Assembly: GCA_013373005.1 (NCBI GenBank)
Contig: JABXIP010000166.1
Location: 1-5,485 of the forward strand
Direction of reading: 5' to 3'
Source of the DNA: Cytophagia bacterium
GTDB taxonomy: Bacteria > Bacteroidota > Bacteroidia > Cytophagales > Cyclobacteriaceae
Length of the DNA stretch: 5,485 nucleotides
The translations under genes and the position numbers were made by a program. Positions 1 to 5,485 of the stretch are shown piece after piece (the first letter of the stretch is position 1; every line of letters begins with the position of its first letter). The notes beneath the pieces were generated by a model, which saw only the letters and a list, made by a program, of their open reading frames with translations, was not told the origin of the DNA and did not search any database.

Positions 1-656
1 ACAATGAGTGCTCCTGCAGCTACATCCCAAGCATTGAGGTTATATTCGAAAAAGCCCTCAAAACGGCCGCAAGCAGTGTAGACAAGATCTACAGCAGCAC
101 TTCCCATTCTTCTCAGTCCGTGCGTATTTTGCATAAACTCGTTGAGAATGGCCAGGTACTTGTTCATCTGCTCAAAGTCGTAGTAGGGGAAGCCCGTTGC
201 GAGTAGGGCTTTATCTATGGTTTTGATTGGTGATACCTTAATAGGAGCATGGTTGAGGAAGGCGCCTTCACCTTTTGAGGCATGAAAACATTCATCCCGA
301 TTCAGCTCATACACCACGCCAAGGACTAGCTCATTTCGCTTCATTAGGGCAACAGAGATAGCATAAACTGGCAAGCCATGAGTGAAATTGGTGGTGCCGT
401 CCAGCGGATCGATGATCCAGTTATAGGTATCAGATTTTTTGGTCGATGTTCCTTCTTCTGCAATAAAACCACTGCCCGGAAGTATTTCGGAAAGCCCTTT
501 GACCAATCGTTTCTCAGCTTCTTTGTCTACATATGAAACCAGGTCGTTTTTACCCTTATACTCGATTTTGGAGTGATCGAATTTTCGGGATTCCTCCCTA
601 ATAAAATCTCCTGTTTCTTTTACCAGAACAATAAGGTCTTGCTGTAGTCTTTGCAT
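1..656 (-). CDS. Inositol monophosphatase family protein (SuhB/IMPase-like), 3'-truncated by the window edge
   Basis: The reading frame starts at ATG 656-654 and stays open to position 1, giving 218 visible codons; the C-terminus lies outside the window. The family consists of Mg2+-dependent, Li+-sensitive sugar-phosphate phosphatases of the cytosol that release phosphate from inositol 1-phosphate or related substrates. Visible signatures are KGKNDLVSYVDKEAE near residues 34-48, the metal-binding EE pair at 67-68, WIIDPLDGTTNFTHG at 80-94 (metal ligands D83 and D86), GxxRRMGSAAVDL near 180-191, and WDVAAG at 210-215 (D211 is the third conserved Asp ligand). All expected active-site residues in the visible part are intact. 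The chosen start gives the usual short N-terminal helix, and a promoter element lies 18 bp upstream. Bacterial members may act on inositol phosphate, histidinol phosphate or 3'-phosphoadenosine 5'-phosphate; the sequence alone does not decide. The family call is secure, the exact substrate is not. Confidence 0.95.
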   Translation of the reverse strand, partial: MQRLQQDLIVLVKETGDFIREESRKFDHSKIEYKGKNDLVSYVDKEAEKRLVKGLSEILPGSGFIAEEGTSTKKSDTYNWIIDPLDGTTNFTHGLPVYAISVALMKRNELVLGVVYELNRDECFHASKGEGAFLNHAPIKVSPIKTIDKALLATGFPYYDFEQMNKYLAILNEFMQNTHGLRRMGSAAVDLVYTACGRFEGFFEYNLNAWDVAAGALI

Positions 657-674
657 GAGTAGGTGGTTATGCTG

Positions 675-682
675 CAAATATA
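675..682 (-). promoter_or_regulatory. Bacteroidota-type -7 promoter element for the inositol-monophosphatase gene
   Basis: On the minus strand this reads TATATTTG, a perfect match to the TAnnTTTG -7 consensus of the Bacteroidota primary sigma factor. It ends 18 bp before the ATG at 656, which implies a very short 5' leader of roughly 10-15 nt. I could not find a convincing -33 TTG/TTTG at the usual distance; the nearest upstream TTG on that strand is too far away. The element is therefore supported by the -7 match and its position only. Confidence 0.5.
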
Positions 683-711
683 AGACTTGCTATTTGCGGA
701 TATGCCGGACT

Positions 712-732
712 TTGGATAATATCAGTATCCAA
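712..732. repeat. Perfect 7-bp inverted repeat with 7-nt spacer just before the plus-strand start codon
   Basis: The left arm TTGGATA (712-718) and the right arm TATCCAA (726-732) are exact reverse complements around the spacer ATATCAG. The right arm ends 7 nt before the ATG at 740. The repeat lies in the 83-bp spacer between two divergent genes. It could be a dimeric regulator's operator or an mRNA hairpin that partly occludes the translation start. The arms are AT-rich and no T-tract follows, so it does not look like an intrinsic terminator. A repeat of this length can arise by chance; only its position makes it notable. Confidence 0.4.
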
Positions 733-739
733 TAAACAT

Positions 740-1669
740 ATGTTTCAAGAATTTCGACTTTTCAAAGGTGTTCTAAATGGCTTATTCAAGACAAAAGGCT
801 CAGGAAAAGAGTCTGCTTCTTCAGTAATAACCTCTGTGAGATATCTCAATGGGCATGAAGTTTTAGATCCTGATCCGGAGAGATTCAGGAGAGCTTTGTT
901 GACTCAAGGTATTTCAAAGGATCAGTTGAAGTATGGGAAGTATCTTCAATGGACCAATGAATTAAAAATTGCTGGAAATCGTGTGGTTGAGCTAATCGAA
1001 CATTCTTATGATAGAGAACCAGTCAGTCAGGTTGTGAATGTCGAGTTACCCATTCTTGATTGGGCTGACCACAAATATTTTTTCTTGGTTCCAGCCAGCG
1101 AAGGACCTCATCAAGTTGGTGGCAATTGCTCAAAGGAAATTGAATTCAACAGTCCTTATGGATTCAGTTTTATTGCCGCAATAGATGGTAAAGACCCACT
1201 TTTTGATTGGGTGAAAGCGGATCAACTGAACATTTTCTACCCACTTAATACCTGTTGTTTAGGAGGGTTATTCATTGACTGGGCCGATGAAAGTAACCCA
1301 ATTGTTCTTAATCCTGAAGTTATGACCAACGATTGGAATTCAGGGGATAATGATGGAGCAGCTCAGGCGACTTTTAATGACATTAAATATAAAAGCACAA
1401 CAGAAATTGATGTTCAGCTTTTAGAGGATGAGTTTGGTGATACCCATATCTGTGGAGTCCCGTTGTGGTATCAGGCACCTGATATTCCTATATGCCCCAA
1501 AACGGGAGAAGTTATGAAGTACGTCACTACGATTCGATCCAATGCTAAAAACCAGCTGGTTGAGGGTAAATCCATGTTTGGAGACTTCTTAACGTTTATG
1601 GACATGGGGTTCCTTTATGTGTTTTGGGAACCCACGTCTAAAGTGATGTATTTGACTGTTCAGTGCTAA
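740..1669 (+). CDS. Uncharacterised 309-residue protein with a DUF1963/YwqG-like C-terminal region
   Basis: I do not recognise the full-length protein. Residues about 236-265 (HICGVPLWYQAPDIPICP, then TGEVMKYVTTI) resemble the DUF1963/YwqG pattern, in which a GGxPxWxQ stretch is followed by a Cys-Pro motif, a G-x-x-M and a beta-strand. It continues with FGDFLTFMDMGFLYVFW at 280-296, like the aromatic 'GD...G..Y.F' end of that family. An upstream HQVGG at 124-128 may be the first family motif. No signal peptide or membrane segment is evident, so a cytosolic protein is likely; the first 25 residues are basic. The start at 740 is an ATG after an A/T-rich leader without a Shine-Dalgarno sequence. 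The gene stands alone, divergent from the phosphatase and convergent with the operon, with 6 bp to the next stop codon. In the family's second Cys motif, a usual CPxC appears here as CPKT, so a metal-binding pair may be missing. The function is unknown; the family call is tentative and the coding call is firm. Confidence 0.85.
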   Translation: MFQEFRLFKGVLNGLFKTKGSGKESASSVITSVRYLNGHEVLDPDPERFRRALLTQGISKDQLKYGKYLQWTNELKIAGNRVVELIEHSYDREPVSQVVNVELPILDWADHKYFFLVPASEGPHQVGGNCSKEIEFNSPYGFSFIAAIDGKDPLFDWVKADQLNIFYPLNTCCLGGLFIDWADESNPIVLNPEVMTNDWNSGDNDGAAQATFNDIKYKSTTEIDVQLLEDEFGDTHICGVPLWYQAPDIPICPKTGEVMKYVTTIRSNAKNQLVEGKSMFGDFLTFMDMGFLYVFWEPTSKVMYLTVQC

Positions 1670-1675
1670 CTATCT

Positions 1676-2389
1676 TCAACACAATGCCGCTTCCTCGCTC
1701 ATTACGGACTTGATTGCACTTTGCAGGGCTTTCCTTATCTCATCCATCTGAGGCTTGCCATGATGCTTGTTGTTCACCTCAATTTCAATTCCGGTATAGT
1801 TCTGAGCCCTGAATTCCTTTCTTAGATAAGTGGTGAATCCATCAGCCGTACCAAGATATGGATAGTTGGGTTTAGTCACGAACTGCGGAGCAAAAATGCC
1901 CAATTCAGCCATCAGCTGCTTGGAGATTTTGGCTTCGGGTTCACGGCTTTCATCGAAGAGGATGCCAATATCGGCAGCACGCACTTCGCCTTTCAATACC
2001 GGTGTAAAGGTGTGGATGGATAGATGCACTACAGAATCTGTTTTTCTGGCCTTTTCTTTAATCCACTCGTAAACCTGCTGTCTATAAGCCGTATAATATT
2101 TCTTCATCAGAAATTTCTTCACTACTGGGTCAAGGGTTTTGCTGAACTCAGAATACAGCTCTGGGTTAAACTTAGACCTGTTGGAATCTATGAGCAGGCG
2201 AGAAACCATGTTTACATACAAGGGCACTTTGAGAGAATCAGCCAGGTATTCGGCCAAAGGCCCAGCTCCAATGTCGATACCTCTATGAGTTTCCAAGATG
2301 GCCTCATTGCCCAAAAACAAGTAGCGATAGTTGGCCGGAACAAAGTTGCCGGCATGTTCGCAGGTAATTAAAAAGCTTCTTCTAGACAT
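1676..2389 (-). CDS. N-formylglutamate amidohydrolase-like hydrolase
   Basis: This 237-residue cytosolic protein belongs to the N-formylglutamate amidohydrolase (FGase, COG3741-like) family of metal-dependent amide hydrolases, related in fold to zinc peptidases. The usual motifs are in order: LITCEHAGNFVP at 7-18 (E11, H12 metal ligands by family analogy), THRGIDIGA at 34-42, SRLLIDSNRS at 63-72, LSIHTFTP at 123-130 (H126, likely third ligand) and GIEIEVNN at 200-207 (E204, candidate catalytic acid). The length is close to typical members. The start at 2389 is the first possible ATG, because an in-frame TAA lies a short way upstream. AAGGA abuts the ATG directly, too close for a normal Shine-Dalgarno. 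It is the last gene of the operon and overlaps the ligase gene before it by 22 bp. No histidine-degradation genes are nearby, so a HutG role is unlikely. Removal of an acyl or aminoacyl group from the product of the neighbouring ligases is an inference. Confidence 0.9.
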   Translation of the reverse strand: MSRRSFLITCEHAGNFVPANYRYLFLGNEAILETHRGIDIGAGPLAEYLADSLKVPLYVNMVSRLLIDSNRSKFNPELYSEFSKTLDPVVKKFLMKKYYTAYRQQVYEWIKEKARKTDSVVHLSIHTFTPVLKGEVRAADIGILFDESREPEAKISKQLMAELGIFAPQFVTKPNYPYLGTADGFTTYLRKEFRAQNYTGIEIEVNNKHHGKPQMDEIRKALQSAIKSVMSEEAALC

Positions 2390-3636
2390 TCCTTTAACAT
2401 TTGATTATTCTCTAAACAGTCGCACAATTCAGAATACACCATTTTCAGGTTGTCATGCTCCATATTCGCTTCCAGGGCATTGAGTATTCTGGTAGAAAGC
2501 GAACCTTCATCAAAAATCAGATTGATTTCATCCTTCCAGTGATCTAATGCTTTAGGATATTTTCTCTCTATTTTTCTGGAAATGAAGTGCCAGATTTCAA
2601 CAGCCGACATTTCATCAACCGCATTTAACCCGAAGGCTTTCAGATAAGCCGGGTTGTCTACAACCGTATGCTCACCGTATTTAATCACCTGTTTGAAGAT
2701 GGCAGCAAGGCTTTCAGTCTTGAACTTCTTCTGTTCTTCCAGCGGAATAAAATACTCCTCTACCAACAGCTTCAGTGCATGAATGATTAATGAAGCAATG
2801 GCCAAATCGGCTTCAGGACACTCCTGAACATCGAGCACTCTTATCTCAATAGCACCACGATCAAAGCGGGCAATAGCTCCCCTTGAGTTCAACCAAATAG
2901 GCTCTAAAATACCTTCAGTGTCATGAGGTTTGATGTCATGGGCTATCTGGTCAAAAATTTGGCTATAGTAATCGACCTTGCTAAAGACAGCTTCGGGAAT
3001 TACCTGTCCGGTAAGAATAGGAACAGCCTTTTGATTCTTTCTATAGTAGTCCAATCGCTTGTCCCAATAACCAGTGTCTTCTCCATCGAGAATAGCTGAA
3101 CTGGCCGAGAGAGCAGGCATAATGGGCAACAGCATTCTAATGGCAGCATGCAGCTTTGCAAACTCCTCATCACCATGGAATGGCAAGTTGATGTGCATGC
3201 TCTGCAGGTTGCTCCAGCCATGACCTTTACAATCGAAAATGCGATCGTAAGTGGCATAGATTTCTGCATTATCATGTGGCCAACGAACCGTTTCAGTTTC
3301 CGGATCCATCCATGGGTGGGCTGCAGTTGGCATCAGCTGGGCTTTGAACTCGGCCAAAACCCTGTTCATTTGCTGCACAGCATCCATAAAATCTTCAGCA
3401 AGCTGAATAAGATCGCCTGTAGGAGCAGTACATTTCAGCTCAATAACATGCAGGGCCAGTTCATTGGACCAAGTGACATTTCCGAAAGTCACATCACTGG
3501 TAATTTCACCGGCCAATGATTTCAATACCTCATCGGCAATGGGCTTGACATCGAGGGTTTCGACATCTACAATCATGTATTCCAGCTCTATTCCATAGGC
3601 CTGGAACAAATGCAGGTGGCTCTCTTCGGCTTTCAT
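2368..3636 (-). CDS. GCS2-family carboxylate-amine ligase (glutamate-cysteine ligase-like)
   Basis: This 422-residue protein matches the GCS2 family (COG2170, YbdK-like) with the glutamine-synthetase fold, which uses ATP to join a carboxylate, often glutamate, to an amine. Visible signatures are YGIELEYMIVD at 14-24 (E17 and E19, Mg-ATP ligands by family analogy), ELALHVIELKCTAPTG at 59-74, NLQSMHINLPF at 143-153 (conserved His of the nucleotide/metal site), LSASSAILDGEDTGYWDKR at 176-194 and RFDRGAIEIRVLDVQECPEADL at 257-278, with the conserved Arg and Glu residues. The length is slightly above that of plain YbdK proteins. The ATG at 3636 overlaps the upstream ligase stop codon as ATGA, and the 3' end runs 22 bp into the next gene. 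No Shine-Dalgarno is seen, so expression probably relies on coupled translation. The amine acceptor is unknown. Classical glutathione synthesis is not supported, because the partner ATP-grasp is RimK-like rather than a glutathione synthetase. Confidence 0.92.
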   Translation of the reverse strand: MKAEESHLHLFQAYGIELEYMIVDVETLDVKPIADEVLKSLAGEITSDVTFGNVTWSNELALHVIELKCTAPTGDLIQLAEDFMDAVQQMNRVLAEFKAQLMPTAAHPWMDPETETVRWPHDNAEIYATYDRIFDCKGHGWSNLQSMHINLPFHGDEEFAKLHAAIRMLLPIMPALSASSAILDGEDTGYWDKRLDYYRKNQKAVPILTGQVIPEAVFSKVDYYSQIFDQIAHDIKPHDTEGILEPIWLNSRGAIARFDRGAIEIRVLDVQECPEADLAIASLIIHALKLLVEEYFIPLEEQKKFKTESLAAIFKQVIKYGEHTVVDNPAYLKAFGLNAVDEMSAVEIWHFISRKIERKYPKALDHWKDEINLIFDEGSLSTRILNALEANMEHDNLKMVYSELCDCLENNQMLKECLEEAF

Positions 3637-5084
3637 TGTTTTATTTTGACACGCTCCATCAGGGTTTCCATAATGGTTTCGTACAGTCTGTTTTTTAATA
3701 TTTTGTCCTCTATGCCGGCATCGAGGTTTGGGTTATCGTTCACCTCAATCACATAGAATTTCTTATTCAATTCTTTAATGTCTACCCCGTATAGGCCATT
3801 TCCAATCAGCTTGGTGGCCTTTAATGCCGTAGCGATCAGTGCCTTTGGCACATCTTCAATCGGATAGGTTTCCGCCTTACCTTCCTGAGCTTTTCCGCTT
3901 TTCTTCCAGTCGATGATCTGCCAATGGTTTCTGGCCATAAAGTACTTGCACACATAAAGTGGTTTTCCGTTGAAAATGCCCACACGCCAATCGAATGGGG
4001 TTGGCATAAACTCCTGGGCAATCAACAGCTCAGAACCTTTAAAAAAGCCTTTGAGCAGTTCATTGAATTCAGCTTCATTCTGCACTTTCTTAACTCCTTT
4101 AGAGAAAGCACCATCTGGCTCTTTTAGGATAAAGGGGTAACCGATCTTCTCCACTGCCGCCAATTGGTTGTCTTTTGATACAATAGCAGCTTTTGGGGTA
4201 TTGATACCATAGCTTCTCATCAGCTCGTTGAGATACACTTTGTTAGTGCACCGCATGATGGATTGAGGATCGTCAATCACCACCAGACCCTCAGCCTGTG
4301 CTTTTTTGGCAATGCGGAAGGTGTGATTGTTGACGTTGGTTGTTTCACGAATAAAGAGAGCATCGAACTGGTTGATTTTACCATAATCGTTTTTGGTAAT
4401 GATCTCCGTGTTGAAGCCTACTTCTTCCGCTGCTTTCACAAACTTCTGCAGTGCCTTGGCATTGCTCGGAGGGTTTGGGTCTTCTGGGTTCACCAAAATG
4501 GCCAGATCGAATCTTCTTCGCTGATGGTTTTTTCTCACCACCTTTTTGTTGCTCATAAACAGACCCAAAAACGACTGAAGCTTTTCTCTTTCCTCGCTTG
4601 TAAGGTCATATATATTCATGGGCCTCAAGTTCTCCAATACCCACTTCTCACGCTTAACAAATACTGCTTTAAGAATTGGCGATTGAAAAAGGTTGAACAG
4701 CAGCATACCTAAGCTCGACACAGTGAGTTCTTCTGTGTATCCGAAGTAGATTTTGAATTCAAGTTTAGATTCTGAACTGCTGCCTAAACATTTCTGAATG
4801 ATGGCACCAAAGTCTTGTGCATCATCCTTGATCATAGAAGGGAAGCGGAAGTCTTGAATAGTTGAAACTTCCGGCAACACCCTATGTCCTCTCGCCTCTG
4901 CCAACAATGATACATAGTAGCCAACGCTTTGGTATTGATAGGATTTACATAGGTTAATCACTTTTGTGTTTTTCCCTAGCTGTCCACCAGCATCTGACAG
5001 ATAATCCTGTGCAGAAACCAGGTCAACGTTTGGGATATCCAATTGCCACTTATGTGGTTTTTCAATAACAATTAGTTTGTTCAT
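3633..5084 (-). CDS. RimK-like ATP-grasp ligase with N-terminal RLAN domain
   Basis: This 483-residue protein has two parts. Residues about 1-180 fit the RLAN (RimK-like ATP-grasp N-terminal) domain, including SYQYQSVGYYVSLLAEARGH at 48-67 and the P71..STIQDF stretch that follows. A basic linker (about 180-192) leads to an ATP-grasp module at about 193-480. It carries KVYLNELMRSYGINTPK at 282-298, the nucleotide-binding lysine and glycine-rich loop KEPDGAFSKGV at 321-331, AQEFMPTPFDWRVG at 356-369 (R367), and the Mg2+ ligands D435, E447 and N449 in YGVDIKE and VIEVNDNPN. The 12- and 2-residue spacing is that of RimK-type enzymes, so the ligase should be catalytically competent. It is expected to form an acyl phosphate on a carboxylate and pass it to an amine, as RimK does when adding glutamates. 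The start shares an ATGA overlap with the peptidase gene before it, and its stop shares one with the GCS2 gene after it. The substrate is unknown; it is not canonical RimK, which lacks RLAN. Confidence 0.93.
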   Translation of the reverse strand: MNKLIVIEKPHKWQLDIPNVDLVSAQDYLSDAGGQLGKNTKVINLCKSYQYQSVGYYVSLLAEARGHRVLPEVSTIQDFRFPSMIKDDAQDFGAIIQKCLGSSSESKLEFKIYFGYTEELTVSSLGMLLFNLFQSPILKAVFVKREKWVLENLRPMNIYDLTSEEREKLQSFLGLFMSNKKVVRKNHQRRRFDLAILVNPEDPNPPSNAKALQKFVKAAEEVGFNTEIITKNDYGKINQFDALFIRETTNVNNHTFRIAKKAQAEGLVVIDDPQSIMRCTNKVYLNELMRSYGINTPKAAIVSKDNQLAAVEKIGYPFILKEPDGAFSKGVKKVQNEAEFNELLKGFFKGSELLIAQEFMPTPFDWRVGIFNGKPLYVCKYFMARNHWQIIDWKKSGKAQEGKAETYPIEDVPKALIATALKATKLIGNGLYGVDIKELNKKFYVIEVNDNPNLDAGIEDKILKNRLYETIMETLMERVKIKQ

Positions 5085-5485
5085 TTTTTAGGTTTAATAA
5101 TCAGTAGGTTGGCATCGTATGTCACCATACCCAGCATAATAGAGTTAATCAATCGGTGAATATCTACTTCGTAGTATTGGCCTGGAGCCATCGGGTTATT
5201 CTTTAATGGGTCTGCAATAGACACCGTATTTTCATCGGGTGAAATGCCATTGAGCACCACAAAATGGCCTGTTGGAAGTCCTCTCAAGTCGTCATATTCC
5301 ACCACCAAATCACCAATTTCTCTGGGGCTTTGGTACAAATAGGTCGCACTAAGGCCGGTGAGAATAGGCTGATTCTGAAATAGAATAGACTTGATCAAAT
5401 CTGGAGTAAGGTCCTGAAACTTGATTTGCCCACCCAAACGCAGAAATTTCTGGTAAGCTGTTGAGGCAAACCTTATTTTTCTCTG
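5081..5485 (-). CDS. C39/papain-like cysteine peptidase, C-terminal part only (5' end beyond the window)
   Basis: The frame is open from the right window edge to TGA 5083-5081, giving 134 visible residues. A start at TTG 5437 is possible on paper, but the homologous-looking sequence continues upstream (QRKIRFASTAYQKF...), so the true start lies outside the window. The visible part resembles the second half of a C39-like domain: QPILTGLSATYLYQ (visible residues 39-52), GHFVVLNGI with the presumed catalytic His at visible residue 74 (bases 5264-5266), and IADPL with the presumed Asp at residue 92 (bases 5210-5212). The C-terminus ANLLIIKPKK is a typical last strand. The catalytic Cys, usually in a CGP-type motif well upstream, cannot be seen. 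RLAN ligases are known to neighbour a papain-like peptidase fused to a GNAT acetyltransferase (DUF3335-type), so an N-terminal GNAT domain may lie off-window; that is inference. It overlaps the ligase gene by 4 bp (ATGA) and is the first gene of the operon visible here. Confidence 0.75.
   Translation of the reverse strand, partial: QRKIRFASTAYQKFLRLGGQIKFQDLTPDLIKSILFQNQPILTGLSATYLYQSPREIGDLVVEYDDLRGLPTGHFVVLNGISPDENTVSIADPLKNNPMAPGQYYEVDIHRLINSIMLGMVTYDANLLIIKPKK

Larger units (their letters stand above)
1676..5485 (-). other. Putative four-gene peptide/amide ligase-hydrolase operon (5' end off-window)
   Basis: Four same-strand genes overlap end to start by 4, 4 and 22 bp, leaving no intergenic space for an internal terminator, a separate promoter between genes or a small precursor-peptide gene. 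The order is C39-like peptidase, RLAN-RimK-like ligase, GCS2 ligase, then formylglutamate-hydrolase-like enzyme. The promoter must lie right of the window unless one is internal to a coding region. No hairpin with a T-tract is seen at the 3' end near 1676, where the opposite-strand gene ends 6 bp away. Confidence 0.85.

Noticed and set aside
657..739. A plus-strand TAnnTTTG promoter for the gene at 740
   Set aside because: TATTTG at 691-696 and TTTG at 711-714 lack the correctly spaced TA, so neither fits the -7 consensus well enough to annotate.
1661..1700. Bidirectional intrinsic terminator between the convergent genes
   Set aside because: I looked for a GC-rich hairpin with flanking A/T tracts and found none in or next to the 6-bp gap.
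1676..2389. Histidine degradation role (HutG) for the FGase-like gene
   Set aside because: No hutH, hutU or hutI-like gene is present, and the gene is translationally tied to the ligase operon.
2024..3519. Plus-strand open frames at 2024-2371 and 3148-3519 and the minus-strand frame at 3000-3275
   Set aside because: All overlap the hydrolase or GCS2 genes in other frames, lack family motifs and have no supporting start context.
4263..4712. A 149-codon plus-strand open frame opposite the ATP-grasp gene
   Set aside because: It lies wholly antisense to a well-supported ATP-grasp gene with intact motifs, and its translation is rich in Cys, Phe and His with no recognisable family, as expected of a shadow frame.
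2368..5084. Glutathione biosynthesis (GCS plus glutathione synthetase)
   Set aside because: The ligase is the GCS2/YbdK type and the ATP-grasp is RLAN-RimK-like rather than a glutathione synthetase; the peptidase and FGase-like neighbours also do not fit that pathway.
5435..5437. TTG as the real start of the peptidase gene
   Set aside because: The frame continues open to the window edge with plausible protein sequence, and a start here would remove the catalytic Cys region, so the gene is treated as 5'-truncated by the window.
1..5485. tRNA, rRNA, CRISPR array, insertion sequence or riboswitch
   Set aside because: No tandem repeats, transposase-like frames, terminal repeats or tRNA-like folds were seen; nearly all of the window is coding.

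Overview
The window looks like a piece of a Bacteroidota chromosome, probably Cytophagales-like, though that rank is a guess. Three things suggest this. No gene has a well-placed Shine-Dalgarno sequence, and most starts follow A-rich leaders. A perfect match to the Bacteroidota -7 promoter element (TAnnTTTG) sits upstream of the leftmost gene. The RLAN/RimK-like, GCS2 and N-formylglutamate amidohydrolase-like set is, as far as I recall, common in this phylum.

Left part (1-1669): a truncated inositol-monophosphatase family gene on the minus strand reads off the left edge. An 83-bp divergent spacer separates it from a plus-strand gene for a 309-residue protein. That protein is largely unrecognised, but its C-terminal third resembles the DUF1963/YwqG family. 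The spacer holds the -7 element for the minus-strand gene and a perfect 7-bp inverted repeat just before the plus-strand start codon. The plus-strand gene then converges, with a 6-bp gap, on the operon to its right.

Right part (1676-5485): four overlapping minus-strand genes form one operon, transcribed right to left from a promoter beyond the right edge. In order of transcription they are: the C-terminal part of a C39/papain-like cysteine peptidase (possibly the GNAT-fused DUF3335 type); a RimK-like ATP-grasp ligase with an N-terminal RLAN domain; a GCS2-family carboxylate-amine ligase; and an N-formylglutamate amidohydrolase-like hydrolase. The junctions overlap by 4, 4 and 22 bp, so the products are probably made in coordinated amounts.

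Together the operon encodes two ATP-dependent amide-bond-forming enzymes and two amide-bond-cleaving enzymes. The most economical reading is a system that builds and trims a small glutamate- or amino-acid-containing peptide, either a free metabolite or a tag on a protein. This kind of neighbourhood has been predicted computationally (RLAN, GCS2 and papain-like peptidase associations). I know of no experimentally established substrate, and none is encoded in this window.
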